Below, piece by piece: positions 8,114 to 16,673 of a stretch of 32,431 nucleotides of DNA (position 1 is the first letter of the stretch; every line of letters begins with the position of its first letter). The stretch covers positions 1-32,431 of the forward strand of contig UCCA01000048.1 of NCBI GenBank assembly GCA_900470805.1. Reading direction: 5' to 3'. This DNA is from Hyphomicrobiales bacterium (GTDB lineage Bacteria > Pseudomonadota > Alphaproteobacteria > Rhizobiales > Rhizobiaceae). The notes beneath the pieces are model-generated. The model made no database searches. It saw only the letters and a list, made by a program, of their open reading frames with translations, and was not told where the DNA came from. Made by a program: the position numbers and the translations under genes.

Positions 8114-9280
8114 ATGAAAATCACCAGCGTACGGCCGTGGCTCATAAAATCTGACGCATCTTATTGGGGAGAGTTTCTCTTTGTCGAGGTCACGACCGAC
8201 GAGGGGTTGAGCGGTTGGGGAGAGATCACCACGACCACCAAGCTCGCCAATCGCGCTCTCTGCACCATCCTGCGTCAGATCGGTCAGGCTCTCAAGGGAG
8301 AGGATCCCGCACGCATCGAGTATCTCTGGCACAAGATATTTCGCAGCTTCACCTATATGGGAAGCCGCGGTGCTGCGGTTGAATGCGTAAGCGCGATCGA
8401 CATCGCACTTTGGGACATCCGAGGCAAGGTTCTCGGCAAGCCGATCCACGAATTGCTCGGCGGCCCTGTGCGCGACGAGATCGCCCTTTATACCCATCCC
8501 AATCAGGCGAAATTCACTAGCAAAGAGGCTATTGTCCGCGAGATCCGAGACATCGTCGATTCCGGTCACGCTGGACTGAAGTTCGACCCCTTTCCCCAGC
8601 AGGGCCGCGTTACTGATGGATACGCGCGCGAACAGCGAGATGGCTATCTCGATGGGAGCATGTCGCGCAAGGATGAGCGTGAAGCTGCCGAACTCACGGC
8701 ACTCATCCGTGAGACGGCAGGGCCGGATGTGGACATTCTCATTGACGCTCACGGCCGCTTCGATGTTCCAACCGCTATTCGCCTTTGCCGAAGCCTCGAG
8801 GAGGCGGGGCAGATTGACTGGTTCGAGGAGCCTTGCCCACCAGAAAGTCTTAACGCCCTCAAGCAAGTCCGCGAGAAAGTAAACGCTGCCATCTCCTGGG
8901 GCGAGCGTGGTCACACGAAATGGGACTTCGTTCCGGTACTCGAGAACAGGCTTGCAGACTATATCATGCCGGATGTCACCTGGACCGGAGGCATTACGGA
9001 ACTCAAGAAAATCTCGGCGCTCTGCGAAGCTTATTACATTCCGGTCTCGCCGCACGATGCCGCTGGCCCGATCAACGGGGTTGCGGGCGCGCAGGTAATG
9101 ATGACCGTACCGAACTTTTACAAGCTCGAAACATCCGAGTGGAACCTTGGAAAATACGACCACCTTATCGACCGCCCGCTCGATGTCTCGAACGGACATC
9201 TGAAGCTCAGCTCCAACCCAGGGCTCGGCGTCGAGATGAACCGCGACTACCTAGAAGATCACGAGATTGAACTAGACTGA
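8114..9280 (+). CDS. Enolase-superfamily dehydratase, galactonate-dehydratase-like
   Basis: The protein has 388 residues. Catalytic and metal residues are visible: K156 in GLKFDPF, D211 and H213 in DAHGR, E238 of the EEP motif, E264 in WGERG, D287, and H314 in VSPHDAAGP. The DxH motif plus the late His is the galactonate-dehydratase pattern, in which the two histidines act as acid and base. It differs in sequence from the minus-strand dehydratase and probably handles a different epimer or sugar acid. AAAGG lies about 8 bases before the ATG. It follows the GntR gene by 53 bases and is likely co-transcribed with it and the next two genes. Confidence 0.88.
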   Translation: MKITSVRPWLIKSDASYWGEFLFVEVTTDEGLSGWGEITTTTKLANRALCTILRQIGQALKGEDPARIEYLWHKIFRSFTYMGSRGAAVECVSAIDIALWDIRGKVLGKPIHELLGGPVRDEIALYTHPNQAKFTSKEAIVREIRDIVDSGHAGLKFDPFPQQGRVTDGYAREQRDGYLDGSMSRKDEREAAELTALIRETAGPDVDILIDAHGRFDVPTAIRLCRSLEEAGQIDWFEEPCPPESLNALKQVREKVNAAISWGERGHTKWDFVPVLENRLADYIMPDVTWTGGITELKKISALCEAYYIPVSPHDAAGPINGVAGAQVMMTVPNFYKLETSEWNLGKYDHLIDRPLDVSNGHLKLSSNPGLGVEMNRDYLEDHEIELD

Positions 9281-9344
9281 CCAACGTTTCCCGCTGTGTC
9301 GACCATCGAGCGACCAGTCTATCGATTAGAACGAGGATCATATC

Positions 9345-10706
9345 ATGCGAGAGGCAGACGGAGCCGAAGCAGCGCTCGATCGTGTAAACTCGAATTCCAA
9401 ACCTTCCGAACTGCGTATCACCGATATGCGTGTCGCCGAAATAGTCGGCGCACCCTTCACCTCTGCGCTCCTCAAGATCTACACCAACCAGGGGATAGTT
9501 GGGCTTGGTGAGGTACGAGACGGTGCCAGTGCGACTTACGCCTTGATGCTGAAGAGCCGATTGCTCGGCGAAAATCCCTGCGACATCGACCGCCTTTTCC
9601 GACGCATCAAGCAGTTTGGCGGGCATGGACGGCAGGGTGGCGGTGTTTCGGCGGTGGAGATTGCCTTGTGGGATCTCGCTGGCAAAGCCTATGGTGTGCC
9701 GATTTACCAGATGCTTGGCGGCAGGTTTCGAGAAAAGATCCGTGTCTACTGCGATACGGATGCGACCGTTCCAAGCGGCACGGAGACCGGCAAGCGTCTG
9801 AAGCAGCGCATGGACCTCGGTTTTACGTTCCTTAAAATGGACCTTGGGCTGATGCAGATCGCAGATGTGCCAGGAGCGGTGGTATTTCCCGCAGGATCAC
9901 TTGAAGGCTATCGCAACGATCCGACCCGCGGTTCCCTGAAAACGATCGACGAGCGGCGCATGCGCAATGCGTCCTACGATCTCCATAATGTCCAGCATCC
10001 GTTCACCGGGCTCCACTTCACCGACAAGGGCCTCGATCTTCTCGAGCAGTATATTGCCGAGGTCCGCGAAGTGATCGGGATGGACGTGCCGCTGGCGATT
10101 GACCATATCGGCCATATCTCCATGCAAAATGGCATTCGCCTCGCACGACGCATTGAAAAATACGTGCCAGCCTGGTTGGAGGATGTCATCCCATGGCAGT
10201 TTACCCAGCAATATCGACAGTTGCAGGATGCGACCACGGTGCCGATCTGCACGGGCGAGGACATCTATCTCAAGGAGGGCTTCGAGCCTCTGCTGAGAAG
10301 TGGTGGGGTCTCTGTTATCCACCCTGACCTCCTCACCAGCGGAGGAATTCTGGAGACCAAGAAAATTGGCGACATGGCGCAGGATCACGGTGTGGCGATG
10401 GCGATCCACATGGCTGAAAGCCCGATCGCAGCGATGGCCGCCGCGCATGTTGCGACTGCGACCGAGAATTTCATGGCGCTCGAATACCACTCCGCCGACG
10501 TTGACTGGTGGGACGATATCGTTACCGGCCTCCCCAAACCCCTGGTGAAGGATGGCTTCATTACGGTGACGGACAAGCCGGGCTTGGGGATCGACGATAT
10601 CGTCGACGATGTCATATCGCGGCATTTGCAGCCGGGCGTCTCCGGCATTTGGCAGTCAACCGACCGTTGGGATGACGAATATTCCTGGGACCGTACCTGG
10701 AGCTGA
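9345..10706 (+). CDS. Mandelate racemase/enolase-superfamily protein, long variant
   Basis: At 453 residues it is longer than most relatives (about 370-410). The superfamily scaffold is clear: GVSAVEIALWDLAGKAYGVP near 100-119, K164 in FLKMD, D253 in IDHIGH, E279 in WLED, E305 in CTGED, D328 and H355 in AIHMAESP. The extra length comes partly from an N-terminal extension of about 22 residues and partly from an insertion at about 180-225 that includes the tract NVQHPFTGLHF. The reaction is probably dehydration of a sugar acid; racemisation is possible. The start ATG has GAGG 7 bases upstream. It lies between two other superfamily members on the same strand. Confidence 0.85.
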   Translation: MREADGAEAALDRVNSNSKPSELRITDMRVAEIVGAPFTSALLKIYTNQGIVGLGEVRDGASATYALMLKSRLLGENPCDIDRLFRRIKQFGGHGRQGGGVSAVEIALWDLAGKAYGVPIYQMLGGRFREKIRVYCDTDATVPSGTETGKRLKQRMDLGFTFLKMDLGLMQIADVPGAVVFPAGSLEGYRNDPTRGSLKTIDERRMRNASYDLHNVQHPFTGLHFTDKGLDLLEQYIAEVREVIGMDVPLAIDHIGHISMQNGIRLARRIEKYVPAWLEDVIPWQFTQQYRQLQDATTVPICTGEDIYLKEGFEPLLRSGGVSVIHPDLLTSGGILETKKIGDMAQDHGVAMAIHMAESPIAAMAAAHVATATENFMALEYHSADVDWWDDIVTGLPKPLVKDGFITVTDKPGLGIDDIVDDVISRHLQPGVSGIWQSTDRWDDEYSWDRTWS

Positions 10707-10723
10707 AGCAGGAGGGAAATAAG

Positions 10724-11923
10724 ATGAAGATCATCGATCTACGCTGTGCCGTTATCGGCAAACATCCGATCGTCCGCATCGTCACCGACGAAGGTCTCTA
10801 TGGGCTTGGCGAAGTCGAGTTTACCAAGTCCTATCTCAAGCCGTGGGTGCTGCATTTCCGCGACGCGCTTATCGGTGAGGACCCGACCGATGTCGAACGC
10901 GTGATGCTCAAAATCCGCCAGCGCGGTTCCTTCAAACCCTATGGGGCGGCCGTCAGCGCCATCGAGCACGCGCTATGGGACATCGCTGGCAAGGCCGCTG
11001 GCGTGCCGGTTTATAAGCTGCTTGGCGGCAAGGTGCGAGATAAGGTGCGGGTCTATAACGGTTCGATCCGACGCAAACGGACAGGCGACCGGCCGGAAGA
11101 CTACGCAGCCGACGTCAAGTGGATGATGGAGCAGCCGCAAAAATTCTTCATGGTCAAGCAGGGCATTTCTTTTCACTCGAACATGAAGGATACGATCGAC
11201 GACTTTCATTATGGCGTCACACAGAAAAAAGCAGGCTACCACGGCGCCGTGGATCAAGGCGTGATTAGCGAGCGCGGCTTCAATCACATGCTCGACTGCG
11301 TCATCGCAATGAAGGAGGTTCTCGGCGACAAGGTCAGCCTTGCGCTCGATTGCGGACCGGGATGGATGTTGCCGGACGCGATCAAATTCGCTCGAGCGGT
11401 CGAAAAGTACAATCTGATGTGGCTTGAGGACATGTTGACCGGCGACTACGTGCCATGGGTCAACCCTCAGGCGTACCGGGAACTGACCACCTCCACCTCG
11501 ACCCCCATCCACACCGGGGAGCAAATCTATCTGCGACACAACTTCAAAGAGCTGATCGAAACCCAGGCGGTGCGCGTAATTGGACCGGATCCCGCTGATA
11601 TCGGCGGTATCGCAGAGCTTAAGTGGGTCGCTGAACACGCTTACATGCACTCGATCCTGATGGCACCTCACGGCACCGCGAACGGTCTGCTAGGCCTCGG
11701 AGCCTTGATCAATGTCTGCGCGACGCTGCCCGCAAATTACGTGGCCTTTGAATATCCATCGGCATCCGACCCGTGGTGGGAGGATTTGGTCATCGGCTTG
11801 CCGGGGCAAATCGTCAAAGACAGCATGGTTGACGTTATCGAAGCACCGGGCCTAGGCGTCGATATCGATGCAGAAGCAGCGAGGAAATATCTCGCTGACG
11901 AAGATGCCCAGTTTTTTGACTAG
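10724..11923 (+). CDS. Mandelate racemase/enolase-superfamily protein without DxH motif
   Basis: This 399-residue protein has superfamily ligands at D209 (LALDCGPG), E235 (WLED) and E265 (HTGEQ), K145 in MVKQG, D289, and H316 in MAPHGT. The DxH motif of the galactonate-type members is replaced by D-C-G-P-G, so the acid/base chemistry at that face must differ. An insertion of roughly 20 residues containing KKAGYHGAVDQG lies in the first half of the barrel. AGGAGG precedes the ATG at a good distance, and only 17 bases separate it from the previous gene, so the two are co-translated. Function is assigned to superfamily level only. Confidence 0.85.
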   Translation: MKIIDLRCAVIGKHPIVRIVTDEGLYGLGEVEFTKSYLKPWVLHFRDALIGEDPTDVERVMLKIRQRGSFKPYGAAVSAIEHALWDIAGKAAGVPVYKLLGGKVRDKVRVYNGSIRRKRTGDRPEDYAADVKWMMEQPQKFFMVKQGISFHSNMKDTIDDFHYGVTQKKAGYHGAVDQGVISERGFNHMLDCVIAMKEVLGDKVSLALDCGPGWMLPDAIKFARAVEKYNLMWLEDMLTGDYVPWVNPQAYRELTTSTSTPIHTGEQIYLRHNFKELIETQAVRVIGPDPADIGGIAELKWVAEHAYMHSILMAPHGTANGLLGLGALINVCATLPANYVAFEYPSASDPWWEDLVIGLPGQIVKDSMVDVIEAPGLGVDIDAEAARKYLADEDAQFFD

Positions 11924-12049
11924 ACTCATCGCTTCGATAAACCAGTGCCTGTGAGTGCCTGAGCTTATTATTGGACTGGGCAGTCGTAAGGCAATGGCCC
12001 AATCAGAACGCGTAGCGCCTCCTTGCAGCCGTTACTTTTGCGCTTGCGA

Positions 12050-13018
12050 TCAAGGTGCAGTGGCGTAGCGGTCGCCGTGAGGTGTAATCTTGGCGAACTC
12101 CGCGTCGATCGCGTCCATCTCCTCGGTGGAAAATTCGACAGATTCCGCGTCGATATTTTCGTCAAGACGGTGGATCTTTGTTGTTCCGGGAATAGGAACG
12201 ATCCATGGCCTGCGAGCAAGAAGCCATGCGATTGCGATCTGCGCGGCCGTCGCGTTCTTCTTTTTCGCGACTGATTGAATTGCGTCGATGATAGGCCGGT
12301 TTGCCGCACGATTTTCTGGCGCAAGGTAGGGATTGGTCTTGCGTTGATCGTTATCGGCTTCGAAGCTCGTATTCTCACCCATTGTTCCAGAAAGAAAGCC
12401 ACGCCCAAGCGGGCTATAGGACACGAAGCCGATGCCCAGTTCATCCACGGTCGACAGAACGGTCTCCTCCGGCTGTCGCCACCAGAGCGAATATTCGCTT
12501 TGAAGCGCCACGACCGGCTGTACAGCATGCGCGAGCCGAATTGACTGATTGTCGGCCTCCGATAGGCCAAAGTGCATAACCTTGCCCTCTCCAATCAGGT
12601 CACGAACCGTTCCAGCGACGTCAGCCATTGGCACTTCGGGATCAATGCGATGCTGATAAAGAACGTCGATCCTGTCCGTCTTCAGCCTCAAGAGAGACGC
12701 GTCGACCATCCGGCGAATGCTTTCTGGTCGACTATCGAGACCAGAATTCGGACGACCATCCCTGAAGCCAAACTTCGTTGCGATCACGACGTCGTCGCGA
12801 ATGGGCGCAAGACCATCTCCCACGATCGCTTCGTTTGTGAACGGCCCATAGATCTCGGCGGTGTCGAAAAACGTTATGCCGCGGTCGAAGGCTGCGCGCA
12901 GAAGAGCAATTGCGTCGTCGTTGCGCAAGGCGGGCCCGCGATGATGGTTCAGCCCCATGCAGCCAAAGCCGATCGCCGAAACTTCTGGACCGGCTCTGCC
13001 AAGTTTGCGCTTTTGCAA
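12050..13018 (-). CDS. Aldo/keto reductase
   Basis: This 322-residue NADPH-dependent oxidoreductase has the complete catalytic tetrad D52, Y57, K82 and H123. These lie in the stretches FFDTAEIYGP, ATKFGF and LYQHRIDP. The C-terminal cofactor loop reads IPIPGTTKIHRLDEN. It resembles the YhdN/AKR13-like group of cytosolic reductases. The start is TTG at 13018, chosen because GGGAG lies 7 bases upstream; the next in-frame start is well inside the fold. It is convergent with the last dehydratase gene, so it is probably not part of that operon, although an aldehyde product of the aldolase step could be a substrate. Confidence 0.88.
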   Translation of the reverse strand: MQKRKLGRAGPEVSAIGFGCMGLNHHRGPALRNDDAIALLRAAFDRGITFFDTAEIYGPFTNEAIVGDGLAPIRDDVVIATKFGFRDGRPNSGLDSRPESIRRMVDASLLRLKTDRIDVLYQHRIDPEVPMADVAGTVRDLIGEGKVMHFGLSEADNQSIRLAHAVQPVVALQSEYSLWWRQPEETVLSTVDELGIGFVSYSPLGRGFLSGTMGENTSFEADNDQRKTNPYLAPENRAANRPIIDAIQSVAKKKNATAAQIAIAWLLARRPWIVPIPGTTKIHRLDENIDAESVEFSTEEMDAIDAEFAKITPHGDRYATAP

Positions 13019-13054
13019 GATTGTTCTCCCACCAAACGAAAAGAATTCGTATCA

Positions 13055-13082
13055 TCCTAACAGCGCCGCCGACAGTCCTAAC
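13055..13082. promoter_or_regulatory. Direct repeat upstream of the reductase gene
   Basis: TCCTAAC occurs at 13055-13061 and again at 13076-13082, exactly 21 bases (two helical turns) apart, 37 bases before the reductase start. Same-face repeats of this kind often bind a regulator dimer. No regulator gene lies next door, so the assignment is tentative. Confidence 0.25.
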
Positions 13083-13290
13083 GAAGTAGTTCAAAACCAG
13101 GAAATGGCAATCACCGACCCCCTCCGATGAATGCTGGCTGTTGATCTCCACTGAGAAGTGGCTCTGACTCAATTTTGCTGCTGTCTCGGATGAAAATTCT
13201 GCTGATTCACCGGAGGATATCAGGTCAGGCAACAGCGGTTTCCGATCGCGAGCCTCGCACCATCTGGCTTTCCAGTCGATGAGGTTGAAG

Positions 13291-13874
13291 TTACCGCAGA
13301 CAGTGTTCGAGTTCGGCTGCGACAACGCCATCTCTCAGCAGTTTGTCCGGACTGCGGGCGTATGAGCCGAAGAGTTCAAAGTCAGTATATGCGCCGGCCT
13401 GGAGGAAGCGCCCTTTGCTGTTCTTATCAGCACAAAGTGGCCGGCTGGCTGAAGAGTCAGAAAACTTGGTCTCCAATCGGTAGAAGACGATAGCATTTCG
13501 GGAAAACACATTGGCAGCCTCATCCTGAGAGAGCGATTTAACATGGGACGGGCTTTCCTCGCTCCAGTTCGGCAATTCAACGATGAGATTGACGACCGAC
13601 CAAACGGCGCCCCAAACCAGTTTCTTCGGCCCGAAGCGCTTGCGGACCGTTCCAGCCACTCCGCGCGAACCGGCAATATATCACAGAGCTTCAGTTTCAT
13701 AATTGTGGCTATGCCGAAATGAGGTATTCTGATACCGGCTGCGCTAATTTCGAAAAATATGTCCGGATTGCTCGCCAAGGCCAGGAACGTTCGCTCGATC
13801 AAGTCGTCTTTTTCGGGGCCTGTGAGATGGTAACGTGCCGCGTAGCGGCAAAGTAGCGTTCGCAATATCCGCAT
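13291..13874 (-). pseudogene. Broken sigma-70-like (region 2) gene
   Basis: From the ATG at 13874 the first ~75 residues resemble region 2 of small RNA polymerase sigma factors, with the phrases LLCRYAARYHLTGPEKDDLI and ERTFLALASNPDIFF and then HFGIATIMKLK. The reading frame then loses protein character. A second minus-strand frame, open from about 13677 to 13291, contains GPKKLVWGAVWSVVNLIVEL and ends ELEHCLR. The two do not join in one frame, which suggests a frameshift, or two unrelated remnants. No strong ribosome-binding site precedes the ATG, and protein-like residues continue upstream to a stop without a start codon. Family assignment is low confidence. Confidence 0.35.
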
Positions 13875-14060
13875 ATCGCTTTCGGAAAGATCACGGCTCT
13901 TTCCAACCTCCTCCGTGATCTCACCGGCTGTGGATGCCGGCCCATATCTGCTTTCTTGTTAGGTCAGTGCTTAACTCGGAGAGGTAATTTCGCGGGTCTT
14001 TGAGATCAAGGAGCCACTTCAACTGCAGCATGTCACACCGCGCCTTAGCGGAGCGGCACC

Positions 14061-14089
14061 TTGATTGTCATCCTCTAAAACACACCTAT
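14061..14089 (+). promoter_or_regulatory. Candidate promoter of the diguanylate cyclase gene
   Basis: TTGATT (14061-14066) and ACCTAT (14084-14089) are separated by 17 bases and lie 30 bases before the start codon. The -10 match is only partial. No operator was recognised. Confidence 0.3.
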
Positions 14090-14118
14090 CGCGGTAAGGC
14101 TCTTTCTTTGGAGGATAG

Positions 14119-15402
14119 ATGGTAGTGGAACACTACACGGTCGACGATCCCGAAACTCGCTTGGCGCTGTTCGACTTTGCCTTCGAGAACGCCCCGATAG
14201 GGATCGCCCTCGTCGATCTTGAGGGCCGCATCATTCGCGGCAATGCCGCTTTTGCCAAGCTCCTGTCGCTGCCTTTGGAAAAGGTGCTCGGGACCCATTT
14301 TAGGGACTTCACCCATCCAGAGGATATCGAGGCGGACCTGATCCTATTTAAACAAGTCCTGCAAGGAAGGCGGGACGGCTACACGATCGAGAAGCGCTAC
14401 CTGCGGCCTTTTGGAGAGATTGTCCACGTCCTGATCCACGTCGCTGCGATGCGCGATGCTGAAGGTCGGGTCGTACGCTTCATATCGCAGATCGAGGACA
14501 TCACCCGCCACAAGGACCATGAGCATCAGCTCGCCGAGCGCGCAGCGCAGCTTGAGCTGGCGCTTGAAGCCGTCCGTGGCGGCTTCTGGCAAATGGATAT
14601 CGTCACAGGCAAATTCGAGACCTCGGATCGATTGGCTCAGTTCATCGGTGGGCCGACTGCTGCGCGGCTCGACCTTGAGCGCGACGTCAACAGGGTCAAC
14701 GTGAACGACGGCGCACAGGCCGATCTGACGCCGCTAATTGCCGGAAAGCTCGATCAGAATGTTGCCGAGTATCGTCTCGACACCATTCACGGCGAACGTT
14801 GGATGCGTTGTGATCGGCGGCTGTTGCGCGACAGCGACGGTCGTCCAGTCAAGATTGTCGGAATGGCGATCGACTTTACCGAAGATCGCCGCCGGATAGA
14901 GATGCTGGAAGAGACGGCGAGGACGGATGCGTTGACTGGATTGTTGAACCGGAGAGGGCTGTCGATCGAATTCGCGGCGTTACAGTCCGCCGATGGCTTC
15001 GCTGTCCTTGCGCTCGACCTCGATGGCTTCAAGGCGGTCAACGATGCTCATGGCCATGCGATGGGAGATATCGTCCTGCAGACTGCTGCTGCGCGCCTGA
15101 CCTCAGCCGTCAGGGACCATGATCTCGTGGCACGCACCGGCGGCGACGAATTTGTCGTGGTCGTCGCGGGTGATCGTTCCGCGGGGGAGGCTGCGGCGGA
15201 ACGGATACTCATGCGGATGAGGAAGCCGATAGCGATCGCCGATGAAATCGCTGATGTCCGCGCGAGCATCGGCGGAATCTGGACGGGCGAGAAGCTGGAT
15301 ATGTCCGAGCTTCTCAAGGAGGCCGACGCGCTTCTTTACGATGCGAAGGCGCTCGGTAAGGATGCTGTCAGATTTCAGTCGACATCCCGGCCAGCGCGTT
15401 AA
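14119..15402 (+). CDS. Diguanylate cyclase with two PAS domains (PAS-PAS-GGDEF)
   Basis: This 427-residue protein has no transmembrane segments, so the sensor is cytoplasmic. PAS 1 covers about 15-130 (AFENAPIGIALVDLEGRI, ending in the PAC-like RFISQIEDITRHKD). PAS 2 covers about 145-258 (ALEAVRGGFWQMD, ending VGMAIDFTEDRR). The GGDEF domain at about 262-420 has an intact active site, GGDEF at 341-345. The inhibitory I-site RxxD (R332, D335) lies five residues before it, so it should make cyclic di-GMP with product inhibition. No EAL domain follows. GGAGG sits 4 bases before the ATG. Neighbouring genes give no hint of the signal sensed by the PAS domains. Confidence 0.92.
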   Translation: MVVEHYTVDDPETRLALFDFAFENAPIGIALVDLEGRIIRGNAAFAKLLSLPLEKVLGTHFRDFTHPEDIEADLILFKQVLQGRRDGYTIEKRYLRPFGEIVHVLIHVAAMRDAEGRVVRFISQIEDITRHKDHEHQLAERAAQLELALEAVRGGFWQMDIVTGKFETSDRLAQFIGGPTAARLDLERDVNRVNVNDGAQADLTPLIAGKLDQNVAEYRLDTIHGERWMRCDRRLLRDSDGRPVKIVGMAIDFTEDRRRIEMLEETARTDALTGLLNRRGLSIEFAALQSADGFAVLALDLDGFKAVNDAHGHAMGDIVLQTAAARLTSAVRDHDLVARTGGDEFVVVVAGDRSAGEAAAERILMRMRKPIAIADEIADVRASIGGIWTGEKLDMSELLKEADALLYDAKALGKDAVRFQSTSRPAR

Positions 15403-15408
15403 GTGAAA

Positions 15409-15603
15409 TCAGCATCGGCACGTAGACTGTCGATCGGCCCAGTTTCGGTGGGGCAGGTTCCAACGCGCCACGGACAGACGTGATCGCGTTGGACGGCGGG
15501 CTGTCAGGTCGTTGTATCGAGACCTGAGTTCGGACTTCTCGTACCCACCGCTGATCCAGAGTTCGACCCAAGCCAAGAACTCGGGGTCGTCATCGATGGC
15601 CAT
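15409..15603 (-). CDS. Small hypothetical protein, possibly disrupted
   Basis: The frame has 64 residues. Its N-terminal half (DDPEFLAWVELWISGGYEKS followed by ELRSRYNDL) is acidic and amphipathic and resembles small conserved rhizobial proteins of unknown function. The C-terminal half is arginine- and proline-rich with a WNLPHRNWADRQ tract and looks out of character, so a frameshift near residue 33 is possible. GAGGA directly abuts the ATG. It is convergent with the diguanylate cyclase gene and ends 7 bases from its stop. Confidence 0.35.
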   Translation of the reverse strand: MAIDDDPEFLAWVELWISGGYEKSELRSRYNDLTARRPTRSRLSVARWNLPHRNWADRQSTCRC

Positions 15604-15700
15604 TCCTCGCAGGGGAGCCTTGGTGCGAACCTAATCAAAAATCATTCGCCGTCTGTCGCTGTCGATCGTCAACATGCATCTCCGCTGATGTTGACAGCGT

Positions 15701-15835
15701 CTAGAGGAAGACCGCGAGACCTTCCGTATTGCCGAAATAGATGCCGATCACCTCGTCGCCCTGGGCCGCCAGACGGCTTGCGAGCGCCAGTCCGATACAC
15801 TTGCTGGCACCGGTAATGATGAACCTTCTTTTCAT
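15701..15835 (-). pseudogene. N-terminal stump of a short-chain dehydrogenase/reductase
   Basis: An ATG at 15835, with AAGGAT upstream, starts 44 codons ending in TAG. They read RRFIITGASKCIGLALASRL and then AAQGDEVIGIY. This is the first beta-alpha-beta unit of an SDR Rossmann fold. The cofactor motif normally reads GASKGIG; here one Gly is Cys. A full SDR has about 250 residues, so about 80 percent is missing, and nothing downstream continues it. It sits at the 3' end of the transferase-hydrolase-peroxiredoxin operon, 69 bases after the peroxiredoxin gene, and so probably marks an old deletion boundary. Confidence 0.7.
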
Positions 15836-15904
15836 GGGGTATCCTTTCGGCCCGCATCGGCGGGAAGCAGGGCCTTGTCTCCAGATGTTTTGGTGAGCGG
15901 ACGA

Positions 15905-16582
15905 TTAGGCGGTGGAGCGGGTCGCTGCGGCACGAAGTGCGGGCAGCATGTCTTCCGGTTCCGGACGGCGGGTATAGTCAGGGTTCACCTCGGCATAGAG
16001 GATCACGCCATCCTGGCCGACGACGTAGCGGGCCGGCATCGGCAGCGTCCAACTCGGATCGCCGTTAAAGGCCGGAAGATCGTTCTTGAGCGACTTGTAG
16101 AGCTCGACCAGGTAATCCTGCATCCCGAAACGCAGGCCGAAGGCGGCCGCGACGTCGTTGCGCGGGTCCGACAGGATCGGGAAGGTGAGGTTGTTCTGGC
16201 GCACCGACTTGCGGCTGTTGACCGGGTTTTGCGGCGAGATGGCGACGAGCCTTGCGCCGAGCGCCTCAAACTGTGGCAGCGCTTCCAGCAGGGCCCGAAG
16301 CTCCATGTTGCAATAGGGGCACCAGACGCCGCGGTAGAAACTGATCACCAGCGGACCATGCGCCAGCAGATCGGCGGACGACACCGGATTGCCGTCCGGA
16401 TCGGAAAGGGTGAATTCCGGCAGCCTGTCTCCTGCCTTCAGCGCCTTGTGGGCCGCGCCCGAAGCGATCAGCTCGGCAGTGGCGCGGTGCATCGTTTCGA
16501 TCACCGAATAGGGAACGTTGTAAGGCGGCTTGCCGGCTTCGAAATCGGCCTTGAACGCGTCGAGCTTGGATTGAAGGGTCAT
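15905..16582 (-). CDS. Peroxiredoxin-like protein (AhpC/TSA family, CxxC)
   Basis: This 225-residue protein has a thioredoxin fold. The active-site motif VWCPYC has C88 and C91, preceded by PLVISFYRG and followed by ALGARLVAISPQNP, as in AhpC/TSA and redoxin families. The CxxC spacing is thioredoxin-like rather than classic 2-Cys peroxiredoxin. The N-terminal ~45 residues form a helical extension. The ATG at 16582 has AAGGAG 7 bases upstream; residues before it do not resemble the family. It is the third gene of a minus-strand operon with the transferase and hydrolase genes, 91 bases after the latter. It probably reduces peroxides or a reactive product of that pathway. Confidence 0.85.
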   Translation of the reverse strand: MTLQSKLDAFKADFEAGKPPYNVPYSVIETMHRATAELIASGAAHKALKAGDRLPEFTLSDPDGNPVSSADLLAHGPLVISFYRGVWCPYCNMELRALLEALPQFEALGARLVAISPQNPVNSRKSVRQNNLTFPILSDPRNDVAAAFGLRFGMQDYLVELYKSLKNDLPAFNGDPSWTLPMPARYVVGQDGVILYAEVNPDYTRRPEPEDMLPALRAAATRSTA

Positions 16583-16673
16583 GGGTCGTCTCCTTGAATT
16601 GGAATTGAGCTGAGAATTTTGGGCGTGCCGGACCTCGGGAACCGTCCAAATCCCGGCAATGGATGGGGAGTGA

